Source: Saccoglossus kowalevskii (lineage: Eukaryota > Hemichordata > Enteropneusta > Harrimaniidae). Taken from it: 23,787 nucleotides of DNA. The stretch spans positions 353,766 to 377,552 of the forward strand of contig NW_003136332.1 in assembly GCF_000003605.2 (NCBI RefSeq). Reading direction: 5' to 3'. Positions 17,501 through 21,795 of the stretch are shown piece by piece. Each line of letters begins with the position of its first letter. Position 1 is the stretch's first letter. The notes below the pieces were generated by a model, which ran no database searches, was not told the origin of the DNA, and saw only the letters and a list, made by a program, of their open reading frames with translations. Position numbers and translations under genes: made by a program.

Positions 17501-19319
17501 AAAATGTGTCAGATAAAGAAGTGGTTGATGAGGACTTGTCAAGTGAAGAGGAAATTTCCAGAGCGAAAAGAACAAAGAAAGTTCATGTTCTTGAGGAGAG
17601 CTCTGATGAAGATGAGGATGAAGAAGATGGTAGCTTAGAGAATTCCAATGTTCAAGGTAAAATTTTTGGAGAATTGCATTAATTTATTTTCAAGTAGCCT
17701 TACTAATTTCTTTGTCCCAGTTGAACAACTTTTGGCGACTAGTATTTGTTACGGCCATTTGTTTATTGCTGTATATCAACACATGTATCTTTGTCCAAAT
17801 GTAAACTGCTAAAGTTGTATTCAAATCTTGTATTTCCGTCCATCTACATGATTTGGTGCAAAGCTGAGTCAATGGTTTTATTTTCATCTGTCCTTAACCA
17901 ATTTTTTAGTAGGTGCAAAAACAATATATCACCTATATAACCTACTCACATTGGTAAATTGTATACAATATAGGGAAATTTGAGCATTTAGTGGAAAAAC
18001 ATAAAAATAGATATTTTCAGTTCTGTTTCCATGACAACTATTTTATAAGCATGGATGGTACCAGTACATGAATGCTACCAATTTCAGCCAATTTGAAGTT
18101 AAACTTGTAAAGTTATAGATGAAATCATGTTTTTCAATTTCTGACAACAGACTATGATGTCATACTTTACCCATAATCCTTTGCTTGAAAATCAAGATGG
18201 CTGACTACATAATACTGATGAAAAGCTAAATATCTAGAGAATGAAAATTGATATAAAAAAACTGTAAATTGCATTCTCCTACATTTGTGGAGATTTTTCT
18301 TTAGGGGGGTCATAATGTTGTTTGGATTGATGTTACCTTTAATTATGTATGTATCACAGAATGTATTCTCCAGCTATAACTACTTGGTATGTACACATCA
18401 TTGAAGGTTTATAAGCAGATCTCAAACTATGATTAAAACCTGTTCTTATTGAATACAGATGCTTCAATGGAGGAAGTTAATAATGTAGCTACTAGTAGTT
18501 CAGAAGATGAAGATATGGAGGCTGAGTCTGCTGTTGATGAGAGAGAACAGGCTTATGAGAAGCTTGTTAAGGATGGCAGGTAAGAATTATCACTACTTTG
18601 TGTACATTATGGTGTGCTGGTAATTGAACCAGTCAGGGATGAAAGGGTTGTATCAAGGTAGCAACAGTGGGGAAAATGGGTTTATAATATTTTGAAAAAT
18701 GTATTTTTTCTCACCCACTCCCTCCAATGACAATTCTCAATTCACCTTTCCACCACAATTCACATGCCATTTAAACTTTATTCTGACCAATAGCATGGCA
18801 GTAACTCATTTCAAAACCCGAATAACCCTGCTGTTGCCTTTGGGTGTCTGTCACTAGTAAATATGCTTTTAAAATGTGTACTTTAGGTGAAATGTACTGT
18901 GAGAAATAGCGATTTTAATTCATTTGGCAAGTCAGGTGTGAACAGTAATGAGCAGAAAATAGCGTGTAGATCAGCGCACATTGTCAAATCAGCGACCGTT
19001 GTGAAATAGTAAATATCACTACAGACAGGGACCATGAACTTATGGTATTTTTGTTGCATTTAAAACCACTCTTTGCCAACTGACTTTGCATAGTCCATAC
19101 AGTGTCACTTTGTTTGTATGCAAATTAGTAAACCACCACATTTTAATTCAATATTTCTGTCCATTCCGCAGATCTTTTGAGAAAGACGGCAATGTACAGT
19201 CTGCTCTGAAATGTTACCTCAAGGCTTTAGATATCAACAGCCAGGATAAGAACTTGCAGAAAAAAACAGTTCAACTTTATGAGAAATATAAATACCACAG
19301 TAATCAGGGCAAAAAATAA
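2341..19319 (+). CDS. ERCC6L: ERCC6L/PICH-like SNF2 DNA translocase, 18-exon gene model
   Basis: Joined coding exons: 2341-2532, 3514-3701, 4499-4624, 5365-5536, 5787-5915, 6648-6740, 7081-7262, 7420-7540, 8295-8639, 9804-9966, 10594-10783, 11459-11607, 13313-13413, 13955-14090, 14930-15078, 15664-17656, 18459-18579, 19172-19319. All 17 introns are GT-AG and the phases (0,2,2,0,0,0,2,0,0,1,2,1,0,1,0,1,2) close exactly, giving about 1565 aa. The protein has an N-terminal TPR-like repeat, a full SNF2 ATPase (motifs I to VI), a SIM-like VVDL cluster, a long acidic tail and a C-terminal TPR-like repeat. This order, plus the GTLKTF segment after motif III and the ISDHDLM segment after lobe 2, matches PICH. 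ERCC6/CSB shares the DEGH box but lacks these flanking parts. Vertebrate PICH is an ATP-driven dsDNA translocase on ultrafine anaphase bridges and at centromeres; function here is by homology. The first coding exon is the only uncertain part. Confidence 0.93.
2681..2887. mobile_element. MITE family C with long imperfect inverted ends
   Basis: The left end CTGTAAAAGGGTTAATTATT and the inward part CGCTGGGTTTTAATTTTGCT are the inverse of the right end (TTCGCAGTA; AAATTTTAACCCAGTGAA) over about 45 bp with mismatches. The right side is followed by TA at 2888-2889; the left flank is AA, probably a mutated TA. Internally the word AAAACCCA(G/C)TGAA occurs three times. Confidence 0.6.
3195..3320. repeat. 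Short interspersed GGTGGCGCA motif patch
   Basis: Six related words occur in about 125 bp: GGTGCAGAATG, GGCGCAGAATA, GCCCAGAATG, GGTGGCGCAACT, GGTGGCGCACAATG and GGTGGCGCAGAGT. The patch is much richer in G+C and CpG than the surrounding intron. I do not recognise the family. Confidence 0.5.
3514..3701 (+). CDS. ERCC6L: ERCC6L exon: acidic linker, Q-motif region and start of Walker A
   Basis: Residues 65-127. After tgtatgacag the exon reads EYIKEYGDEESEEEDDG, an acidic linker, then LYEKLYPYQRESILWFW, which is the PYQ-type lead-in of SNF2 ATPases. It ends GGILGDDMG with the Gly codon split (phase 2). GDDMG is the first half of motif I (Walker A, DDMGLGKT). The usual residue before DDMG is Ala, so Gly is a mild variant. 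Donor gtatgt. The match to the human GGILADDMG segment is strong. Confidence 0.95.
3702..4498 (+). other. Intron 2 (phase 2), with 25-bp minisatellite
   Basis: It interrupts the Walker A codons. Apart from the minisatellite at 3944-4043 I see only AT-rich sequence. The open frames of 60-78 codons here come from the minisatellite. Confidence 0.85.
3944..4043 (+). repeat. Minisatellite, 25 bp x 4
   Basis: Four perfect head-to-tail copies of CATTTTGGCATTTCATTCAT plus GGTTC start at 3944, 3969, 3994 and 4019. They are preceded by a decayed partial copy near 3919-3943 (ATCATTTTGGTATTGG). Perfect identity suggests recent expansion, so the copy number is likely polymorphic. Confidence 0.93.
4499..4624 (+). 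CDS. ERCC6L: ERCC6L exon: Walker A Lys and motif Ia
   Basis: Residues 127-169. After tgatgttctag the exon completes MGLGKT; the catalytic Lys is residue 130. It continues with IQVIAFLSGLFDAERVKSIL and then LPATLIINWEREFDKW, motif Ia of the SNF2 core, which contacts DNA. The intron splits the Walker A box between Gly and Leu. Donor TG|gtaagc leaves phase 2 within a Trp codon. Confidence 0.96.
4625..5364 (+). other. Intron 3 (phase 2)
   Basis: Unremarkable AT-rich intron, gtaagc to taatttccag. No repeat or RNA gene recognised. The open frames in 4916-5324 show no protein similarity that I recognise. Confidence 0.85.
5365..5536 (+). CDS. ERCC6L: ERCC6L exon: SNF2 lobe 1, motif Ic region
   Basis: Residues 169-226. 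The exon begins by completing Trp, then APGIRVLTYHGSNKRERERA, then LLSTYGIISNNWQEV, the TTY/STY motif of SNF2 lobe 1, and ends GRDFVW. The same layout is found in human PICH just before the DEGH box. Donor gtgagt, phase 0. Part of the exon (5408-5430) is a run of alternating GAGA/CTCT sequence that is near-palindromic but coding. Confidence 0.95.
5787..5915 (+). CDS. ERCC6L: ERCC6L exon: Walker B DEGH box and motif III
   Basis: Residues 227-269. It begins DYVILDEGHKIKN; Asp232 and Glu233 of the DEGH box are the Mg/ATP hydrolysis residues. DEGH instead of DEAH is typical of the ERCC6/ERCC6L branch. The exon ends with IILTGTPIQNNLK, motif III, which couples hydrolysis to lobe movement. Both splice sites are phase 0 (ttatacag / gtacgt), so the exon is a symmetrical 43-codon unit. 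Confidence 0.97.
5916..6647 (+). other. Intron 5 (phase 0), contains MITE A copy 2
   Basis: gtacgt to tttattttcag. It splits the SNF2 block between NNLK and ELW. Besides the MITE at 6107-6286 nothing is recognised. Confidence 0.85.
6107..6286 (-). mobile_element. MITE family A, copy 2 (180 bp, TA-flanked, opposite orientation)
   Basis: Flanked by TA at 6105-6106 and 6287-6288. The left end CCGTAAAATCTGTATAAGAA and the right end, read inverted as CTGTAAAAACTGTATTAGAA, form inverted ends. Reverse-complemented, it matches the copy at 12236 (GGTACAATACAACAGAGGGG, GTATTAGAGCATCTACACAT, GTGAGAAATAGTGAATTT) and carries about 50 bp more at one side. It is the longest of the three copies. Confidence 0.82.
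6648..6740 (+). CDS. ERCC6L: ERCC6L exon: SNF2 lobe 1 to protrusion boundary
   Basis: Residues 270-300. It reads ELWALFDFVTQGQLLGTLKT followed by FCLEYEGPIVR. ELWxLFDF is conserved in SNF2 proteins. GQLLGTLKTF and the EYEGPI segment fit ERCC6L rather than ERCC6, which has a Pro after GTL. Acceptor tttattttcag, donor gtaagg, phase 0 on both sides, 31 codons. Confidence 0.95.
6741..7080 (+). other. Intron 6 (phase 0)
   Basis: 340 bp, gtaagg to tgcatcgtag. Nothing recognised inside. The acceptor pyrimidine tract is weak, but the exon that follows is clearly conserved. Confidence 0.85.
7081..7262 (+). CDS. ERCC6L: ERCC6L exon: protrusion region, FKRRTK and charged loop with KEN motif
   Basis: Residues 301-361. 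It reads ARQKDARPSEMRLGTEMAEN, then LRQIIEPYFKRRTKAE, where FxRRTK is the conserved end of lobe 1. A polar insertion (ETLEKNKENQTKDDTREEMD) follows, as in human PICH at the same place. It contains the tripeptide KEN (residues 342-344), the core of an APC/C degron; its use as a degron is untested. Donor gtacag is moderately weak. Phase 2 within a Ser codon. Confidence 0.94.
7419..7422 (+). promoter_or_regulatory. NAGNAG tandem splice acceptor, exon at 7420
   Basis: tttccAGcAG offers two AG acceptors three bases apart. Both complete the split codon as AGC and keep frame, so the alternative products differ by one Ser in the STSTPTP stretch before the RKNDL segment. Confidence 0.75.
7420..7540 (+). 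CDS. ERCC6L: ERCC6L exon: LxRKNDLILWV segment, NAGNAG acceptor
   Basis: Residues 361-401. The exon reads STSTPTPSLTRKNDLILWVF and then LSKVQQKIYQDFVETPEVRQ. The RKNDLI-WI segment is characteristic of PICH at the start of lobe 2. The acceptor is tttccagcag, a tandem NAGNAG: using 7419 or 7422 changes the product by a single Ser without shifting frame. Donor gtgagg, phase 0. Confidence 0.94.
7541..8294 (+). other. Intron 8 (phase 0), contains MITE D copy 1
   Basis: gtgagg to catcttttttag. The element at 7892-8232 fills its second half and ends 62 bp before the acceptor. Confidence 0.85.
7892..8232 (+). mobile_element. MITE family D, copy 1 (about 341 bp)
   Basis: Same-orientation relative of the element at 19862-20244. 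Shared words in order: TCAAATGATCTAATGTTATG, CCTAGTGCCACTT, TTTGGACTA, ACTATGAC, TTGTGACTATACA, TTGATGGGGTTATTG, TCTTGTTTGC. TA lies at 7890-7891 and 8233-8234. The ends are more decayed than in the 3' copy, so its left limit is approximate. Confidence 0.72.
8295..8639 (+). CDS. ERCC6L: ERCC6L exon: lobe 2, CDHPRLL and motif IV
   Basis: Residues 402-516. It begins LLMTTRSPLAMLTMLKKICD and continues HPRLLNKRACGMLNLEG; CDHP is the conserved lobe 2 element. An acidic/Ser-rich loop follows (about 436-465), then LVEESGKLVVLISLLENLRD and the motif IV region GHRTLVFSQSKKMLDIMQ. It ends EEK at donor gtaaat, phase 0. The acceptor has a long T run (cttttttag). A MITE begins eight bases inside the downstream intron. 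Confidence 0.97.
8647..8823. mobile_element. MITE family B, copy 1 (about 177 bp), adjacent to a splice donor
   Basis: TA at 8645-8646 (intron positions +6/+7) and 8824-8825. It shares CATATATTTCACATTCAACT, GATGAAAATAA, GAAAATTAATTCCAGCTAAA and decayed inverted ends (GGTAAAATATTTT; AAAATAATGTAGTTTATAG) with the copy at 10269. Confidence 0.72.
9120..9330. repeat. AT-rich interspersed repeat related to 146-377
   Basis: Contains GCAAATCTGTGCATATTAAT, CATGCATATTAAATTTATAA, TTTGCATAATAATTA and ATAATTAAACTTGG, the same phrases in similar order as the duplicated upstream unit. Boundaries are approximate. Confidence 0.45.
9804..9966 (+). CDS. ERCC6L: ERCC6L exon: helicase motif V
   Basis: Residues 517-571. 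It reads NFKLIRIDGSIRKLEDREKL, then INKFQRNSSYSVFLLTTGVG, then GIGLTLTAADRVVI with the next Phe codon split. IDG and LLTTGVGGIGLTLT are the lobe 2 landmarks (human PICH has LLTTQVGGVGLTLT). Acceptor ttttttctccatcttag is strong and the donor T|gtaagt is consensus. Phase 1. Confidence 0.97.
9967..10593 (+). other. Intron 10 (phase 1), contains MITE B copy 2
   Basis: gtaagt to acttgtttttcag. The MITE at 10269-10413 is the only recognised element. Confidence 0.85.
10269..10413. mobile_element. MITE family B, copy 2 (145 bp, perfect 19-bp TIRs)
   Basis: It begins CTGTAAAATACTTTATTTT and ends with the exact inverse AAAATAAAGTATTTTACAG, flanked by TA at 10267-10268 and 10414-10415. The identity extends one more base outside on each side. 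Perfect terminal inverted repeats with a TA duplication make this the best-preserved element in the window. It is non-coding, so a Tc1/mariner-like source elsewhere in the genome is inferred. Confidence 0.9.
10594..10783 (+). CDS. ERCC6L: ERCC6L exon: helicase motif VI with arginine fingers
   Basis: Residues 571-634. It reads FDPSWNPATDSQAVDRAYRL and GQKKTVVIYRLITCGSVEEK, then IYRRQIFKDSITKQATG. The two Arg of DRAYRLGQ (586 and 589) are the motif VI arginine-finger residues. VYRLIT..G(S/T)VEEKI is conserved in SNF2 proteins. The donor CAG|gtagtt departs from consensus at +4 to +6. Phase 2 within an Arg codon. Confidence 0.97.
10784..11458 (+). other. Intron 11 (phase 2)
   Basis: Begins gtagtt, ends ggactctccacag. 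AT-rich; no element recognised. Confidence 0.85.
11459..11607 (+). CDS. ERCC6L: ERCC6L exon: post-helicase brace, HIAYLxSL segment
   Basis: Residues 634-684. It reads RYFTRLDMKELFKLDDPTVS, then TTQIQLEQLHSAKRKTDTSL, then DMHIAYLYSL. In human PICH the same order RYF..ELRELF..QLQLQSLH..KLDEHIAYLQSLG follows motif VI, so this is a specific family signature outside the ATPase. Acceptor ctctccacag, donor gtgagt, phase 1. Confidence 0.95.
11608..13312 (+). other. Intron 12 (phase 1), longest intron, contains MITE A copy 3
   Basis: 1705 bp. The MITE lies at 12236-12363. From about 12590 to 13260 the base composition changes: it is richer in G, with many GTTGT/GGTGG words on this strand and few long A/T runs. 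That suggests an old inserted sequence, but I find no open frame or terminal repeat to define it. Confidence 0.8.
12236..12363 (+). mobile_element. MITE family A, copy 3 (about 128 bp)
   Basis: Starts CTGTAAAATCTGTATTAGAA after TA at 12234-12235 and ends GCTTCTAATACAGATTTTAC before TATA. The inverted ends match over about 20 bp. The body GATACAATGCAACAGAGGGT and ATTAGAGCATCTACACAT matches the copies at 1701 and 6107. It lacks the internal AAATTCACTA..GAGAACC part seen in the 6107 copy. Confidence 0.85.
13313..13413 (+). CDS. ERCC6L: ERCC6L exon: ISDHDLM segment
   Basis: Residues 684-717. It reads AIFGISDHDLMFSEEAEECD and then ESEDEVVGDYVQQK. ISDHDLM is shared exactly with human PICH and links the motor to its C-terminal tail. 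An acidic patch follows. Acceptor ttttcatttcag, donor gtaaga, phase 0. The exon lies after the longest intron of the gene (1705 bp). Confidence 0.94.
13414..13954 (+). other. Intron 13 (phase 0)
   Basis: gtaaga to ttttgcacacag. No recognised element. The minus-strand open frame at 13596-13799 has no supporting feature. Confidence 0.8.
13955..14090 (+). CDS. ERCC6L: ERCC6L exon: charged helical linker
   Basis: Residues 718-763. It reads VRRAQELLSNESDLTRQYNE, RIKNGTEPAPKNDPMEHQYK, PTRAP. The beginning corresponds to the human RVQKAQ-type helix after YxQQ. The rest is poorly conserved, and I recognise no domain in it. Acceptor ttttgcacacag, donor gtaata, phase 1 within a Gly codon. Confidence 0.9.
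14091..14929 (+). other. Intron 14 (phase 1), MITE B copy 3 next to the acceptor
   Basis: Begins gtaata. The MITE at 14724-14893 ends 36 bp before the next exon, so the branch point is probably inside or at the edge of the element. The acceptor tatatgtag has a poor pyrimidine tract. Confidence 0.8.
14724..14893. mobile_element. MITE family B, copy 3 (170 bp)
   Basis: TA at 14722-14723 and 14894-14895. Starts CTGTACACTCCTTCATTTT and ends AAAATAAGGTTTGTTACAG. Shares AGTGAAAATAAAATCCA and GACAATTAATTCAAGTTAAA with the other copies. Ends more decayed than those at 10269. Confidence 0.78.
14930..15078 (+). CDS. ERCC6L: ERCC6L exon: VDL-rich, predicted SUMO-interaction cluster
   Basis: Residues 763-812. 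The exon reads GKSWSPKTVDLTRTNDVVDL, then RDDSGEDSDVVDLDQS. In 30 residues it has TVDLT and two VVDL cores, each beside Asp/Glu/Ser, the pattern of SUMO-interaction motifs. Vertebrate PICH is reported to bind SUMO and SUMOylated topoisomerase II through SIMs, so this exon is a plausible equivalent. The acceptor tatatgtag has a weak pyrimidine tract, and the donor CAG|gtacca is non-optimal. Phase 0. Confidence 0.87.
15079..15663 (+). other. Intron 15 (phase 0)
   Basis: gtacca to tattgtcttag. A/T-rich with T and A runs; no element recognised. Confidence 0.82.
15663..15666 (+). promoter_or_regulatory. NAGNAG tandem splice acceptor, giant exon
   Basis: tgtcttAGcAG permits exon starts at 15664 or 15667. 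Both are in frame (phase 0) and differ by a single Gln codon before GSSSSSSS. Confidence 0.72.
15664..17656 (+). CDS. ERCC6L: ERCC6L giant exon: Ser/Asp/Glu-rich tail with acidic low-complexity tract
   Basis: Residues 813-1477, a single 1993-base exon. The acceptor is a NAGNAG (tcttagcag), so one Gln is optional. The first part is Ser/Asp-rich and carries SP/TP sites, including STP at 1132-1134 and SSP near 1217-1219. KKKRNAAFISDDEEE (near 933) is the block most reminiscent of the PICH family domain, but I could not align it fully. KRRRSSIRMV (near 1151) is a basic patch. A third VVDL core lies at 17002-17013. Residues about 1280-1405 are nearly pure Asp/Glu with Val/Thr/Asn spacers and include a 40-codon tandem duplication. 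KRTKKVHVLEESSDEDEDEE near the end alternates basic and acidic. Disorder is likely throughout. The exon makes this protein about 300 residues longer than human PICH. Donor gtaaaa, phase 1. Confidence 0.95.
17155..17394 (+). repeat. In-frame 120-bp tandem duplication within the acidic tract
   Basis: GATGTTCTTGGTGAAGAAGA at 17155 recurs as GATGTTCTTGATGAAGAAGA at 17275, exactly 120 bp (40 codons) later. Both are followed by the aligned phrases EEDNT, GVTDEE and VADE. The second copy has an extra small duplication (DEGVT twice). The array encodes acidic residues spaced by V/T/N. Confidence 0.85.
17657..18458 (+). other. Intron 16 (phase 1)
   Basis: gtaaaa to ttcttattgaatacag. No coding exon or MITE recognised. 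Confidence 0.82.
18459..18579 (+). CDS. ERCC6L: ERCC6L exon: acidic spacer and first helix of C-terminal TPR
   Basis: Residues 1477-1517. It reads DASMEEVNNVATSSSEDEDM, then EAESAVDEREQAYEKLVKDG. The last stretch, YEKLVKDGR, matches the YExLVKxGK start of the human C-terminal TPR. The intron after GG-CAG|gtaaga cuts this TPR between its helices (phase 2, Arg codon). Confidence 0.93.
18580..19171 (+). other. Intron 17 (phase 2), within the C-terminal TPR
   Basis: gtaaga to tctgtccattccgcag. A patch at 18895-19010 with repeated TAGCG/CAGCG words resembles the GCGAAAT ends of MITE C, but I could not define limits. Confidence 0.8.
19172..19319 (+). CDS. ERCC6L: ERCC6L last coding exon: C-terminal TPR and stop
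   Basis: Residues 1517-1565. After ccattccgcag it reads RSFEKDGNVQSALKCYLKAL, DINSQDKNLQKKTVQLYEKY, then a short basic tail ending GKK and TAA at 19317-19319. A..CYLKALDI is the canonical TPR helix pair and matches the human EALNCLVKALDI segment at the very C-terminus of PICH. In the vertebrate protein the terminal TPRs mediate partner binding. An AATAAA (19315-19320) overlaps the stop codon. Confidence 0.96.
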
Positions 19320-19861
19320 ATATTACATCTAGTCATGGTAGACCTGCCTTCACTTTCCCAGCTCTTCAATACGCGTTTTCAGTGCATTTTGCCCTGACTA
19401 TGGTTGTGGCCAAAGCAAACTGTTATAGCCAAAATTCAGCTGGAGTTTGTCATGGTTGACATGTTATATCATATGGTTCTATCAAGTGAGGCATATTTTA
19501 ACAAAAATGTTACAACCAAATGATCGTCTCATCTGACACCCTAAGTGTATATGCCATAACTACTGTAGATTTGTATTATTAGGTATAGTCTAATATAGAC
19601 AAATTAGGTTATTTCGCCTGTGTAAATCCTGTTCAAGATGTTTTAAAATGATTTATATAGTGGTATATGTAGATTAATAGACCTCTGCTACTGTTTCCCA
19701 TTCAGGAACAAGGGGAGGTGTTTGCACCTACCAGAACTATATATGTGTTGTCTTTAGTACAAATTTGGGAATTTTGCTATAGATGTTACGTAATCATGGA
19801 TTAAAAAATGGATGCAATATTATTGTTTACATTCATATGTTAAATCAGTTTTATTAGCTTA

Positions 19862-20244
19862 CAGCAAGCGCAAACAAGATTCATACAGAGAGTTGGAAAA
19901 CTCCCTAAGAAAGTCCCTATAAACATTATAATATAACAAGGGATTTACTTATTGACGCTATCAAATGATCTAATGTTATGAAAACAATTTGCTACGTTTT
20001 GTGACAATCTCATTTCTCCTAGTGCCACTTAAATTTGGACTAACAAATTCTTGTCTAGTTACGTACTATGACCACGGTTACTAAATTTAGTAACCGTACT
20101 ATGACTAAGTTGCTTGTTACAGTTTTGTGACTATACAAAGGGATTTGTAAATTATACTAATCTTATTTGTATAGTCTTCAACTGTCTGAGGGCAGTTGAT
20201 GGGGTTATTGCCATTGCCTGTACGAATCTTGTTTGTGCCCGCTG
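19862..20244 (+). mobile_element. MITE family D, copy 2 (383 bp, TA-flanked, TIRs)
   Basis: Begins CAGCAAGCGCAAACAAGATT and ends AATCTTGTTTGTGCCCGCTG, inverse over 20 bp with three mismatches. TA lies at 19860-19861 and 20245-20246. The body is shared with 7892-8232. It contains a nested palindrome at 20074-20097. Confidence 0.85.
20062..20105. repeat. 24-bp perfect palindrome between 11-bp direct repeats, inside MITE D
   Basis: ACGGTTACTAAA followed by TTTAGTAACCGT (20074-20097) is a perfect palindrome. The word CGTACTATGAC occurs at 20062-20072 and 20095-20105. The sister copy at 7892 has one ACTATGAC and no palindrome here, so this is a later local insertion or duplication. Confidence 0.85.
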
Positions 20245-20440
20245 TAATCAGTAGAGATTTTTTTTATTTTATGCTGTTTCTGTATCATGTTCTGAAATTA
20301 TGCAGAGAGGTACACATGTTCTAATGTGATGAACTAGAATCTCCAGACACTTGTAATATACATGTACTTCCACTTGCACTCAACCATCGTTTTACTCGAT
20401 ACTAAATACAACTATCTACACCAACTTGCTGTTTAAGTCA

Positions 20441-20535
20441 AGTATGATCGGAAATCAATCAAAATTGTGTTTTTGTCCACTTTTTCAAGTGGACTTGAGT
20501 TTCTACCGACATTTACATCAGATTTTGATCATACT
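20441..20535. repeat. Foldback sequence with two nested stems
   Basis: AGTATGATC at 20441-20449 pairs with GATCATACT at 20527-20535, and ATCAAAAT just inside the left arm with ATTTTGAT on the right. A central hairpin GTCCACTT-tttc-AAGTGGAC occupies 20475-20494. It could be a small foldback element or an RNA stem in the 3' UTR. Confidence 0.55.
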
Positions 20536-20664
20536 GAAATATGTAAGCAGTGTATTTTAAGAATATTGACTTAAATGTATCAGAGTATGTTCTTTTTCAT
20601 ATTAATTAGTGATTTTTTCAAACTAATTTTGTGATGCTGTCTTCTTGATCTTTCTCAGTTTTGC

Positions 20665-20702
20665 AATAAACAATTTTGTAAAATACTAACTTTTGCAATA
20701 AA
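20665..20702 (+). terminator. Duplicated poly(A) signals AATAAA
   Basis: AATAAA at 20665-20670 and 20697-20702 sit inside two copies of TTTTGCAATAAACAATT 32 bp apart. They are about 1.35 kb past the stop and are the most convincing cleavage signals for ERCC6L. Other candidates (ATTAAA near 19800, AATAAA overlapping the stop) are less attractive. No transcript evidence is available. Confidence 0.45.
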
Positions 20703-20710
20703 CAATTACT

Positions 20711-21419
20711 GGTAGAAATTAATTAGTACAATAGAAGTAATTAACGTTATATTGTTATGAAAATTATCAACGGTGTTATTAAAAGCTATTTTTCATGGAG
20801 AACACTTCTATCAAAGTGAAAATATTGTGCTAGAATGACATTTTGTCGTATTTACAATATCAGTTTATGTGCATTTTGTTGTCATGATGAATGTGACTAA
20901 TACTTGAACGCTGTAAATCACTTTAATTTCAAACCAGAAATTGCACATGCATTTGGAGCTAGAAATTAGACAGCATAGTCTGTGTGTTGTGAAAGTCGGT
21001 GTATGCACTGATAACATGATTTCTAGCTGTGAAAATGTATTGAAGTAGATGATCTATGCATTTGTAATAGAAACACAATATAGACTATTTACCTGTACAC
21101 ATTATGTAAGCCCATTCATTATTTTATGCAGTAAATTGTGATGAAATAATACAGCGACAAAACCATGTTTATCTTTATCCTGTACTTTTTGTATCATTCC
21201 TTGTCTTTATAAAAAAAGATTTTTTATGGTTGCCGGGTGTTGCCATTCATTGATTTAAATAATAGCATAGTCCCATCAGTGTGCATTACGTAATGACATT
21301 AATTATTCATTTGGAAAAAAGATTTTAAAAAAATGTATCAAATTACAACAACTTTACTTAGTATTGTCTTGCTAGGCTTTCTAAACTTTGTTTTTCTGAA
21401 GAGTTTGTGGCTGCATGTT
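20711..21419. other. Intergenic, nothing recognised
   Basis: AT-rich sequence without repeat structure or open frame that I can support. Confidence 0.6.
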
Positions 21420-21795
21420 CCTCTCCTGACTTTCCCCGACTTCTACCACAACTCCTTTTTGATGATTGAGGAAATAAACTATAGTACCATGTCTTCTACC
21501 ATAACAATTACTTTCAGATAAAGGACATAAAGCAGAGTCCCCTGGCTTCTACCACAGTGTCTTTCTCAGATCAATGACTACTATCAGATTGAGAACACAA
21601 AACCTGGTCCCCTGACTTTGACCATGGGGTACTGCTTTCAGATCAAGGACATACTGTCTTGTCTCAGACCTCTGCCACGATTACTGCTCTAAAGAGATTA
21701 AGAACATAAAGCCTCCCTCCGACTTTTACCATGACTACTACTCCCAGATCAAGGACACAAAACATGCTCTCCTGACTTCTACCAAAACTAGGTAT
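21420..21795 (+). repeat. Degenerate tandem repeat, period about 53-54 bp, about 6.5 units
   Basis: The anchor CTTCTACCA (variants CTTTGACCA, CTCTGCCAC, CTTTTACCA) recurs near 21440, 21493, 21546, 21615, 21669, 21723 and 21776. It is followed each time by ACTACT-TTCAGATCAAGGACA-AAA-C and CTCCTGA. Spacings are 53, 53, 69, 54, 54 and 53; the third unit has an insertion of about 15 bp. The short open frame at 21333-21521 runs into it and is not supported as a gene. Confidence 0.75.

Larger units (their letters stand above)
19320..20710 (+). other. Probable 3' UTR and immediate flank
   Basis: Non-coding from the stop to the duplicated AATAAA signals. It contains MITE D copy 2 and a small foldback. 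If transcription ends at these signals, the MITE is part of the mRNA. Confidence 0.5.

Noticed and set aside
19315-19320. AATAAA overlapping the stop codon as the poly(A) signal
   Set aside because: Arises from GKK-TAA-A codon sequence; cleavage there would give almost no 3' UTR, and better signals exist at 20665 and 20697.
21333-21521. 62-codon open frame with a hydrophobic start
   Set aside because: It runs into the 54-bp degenerate repeat, has no homology that I recognise, and AT-rich sequence readily gives hydrophobic frames.
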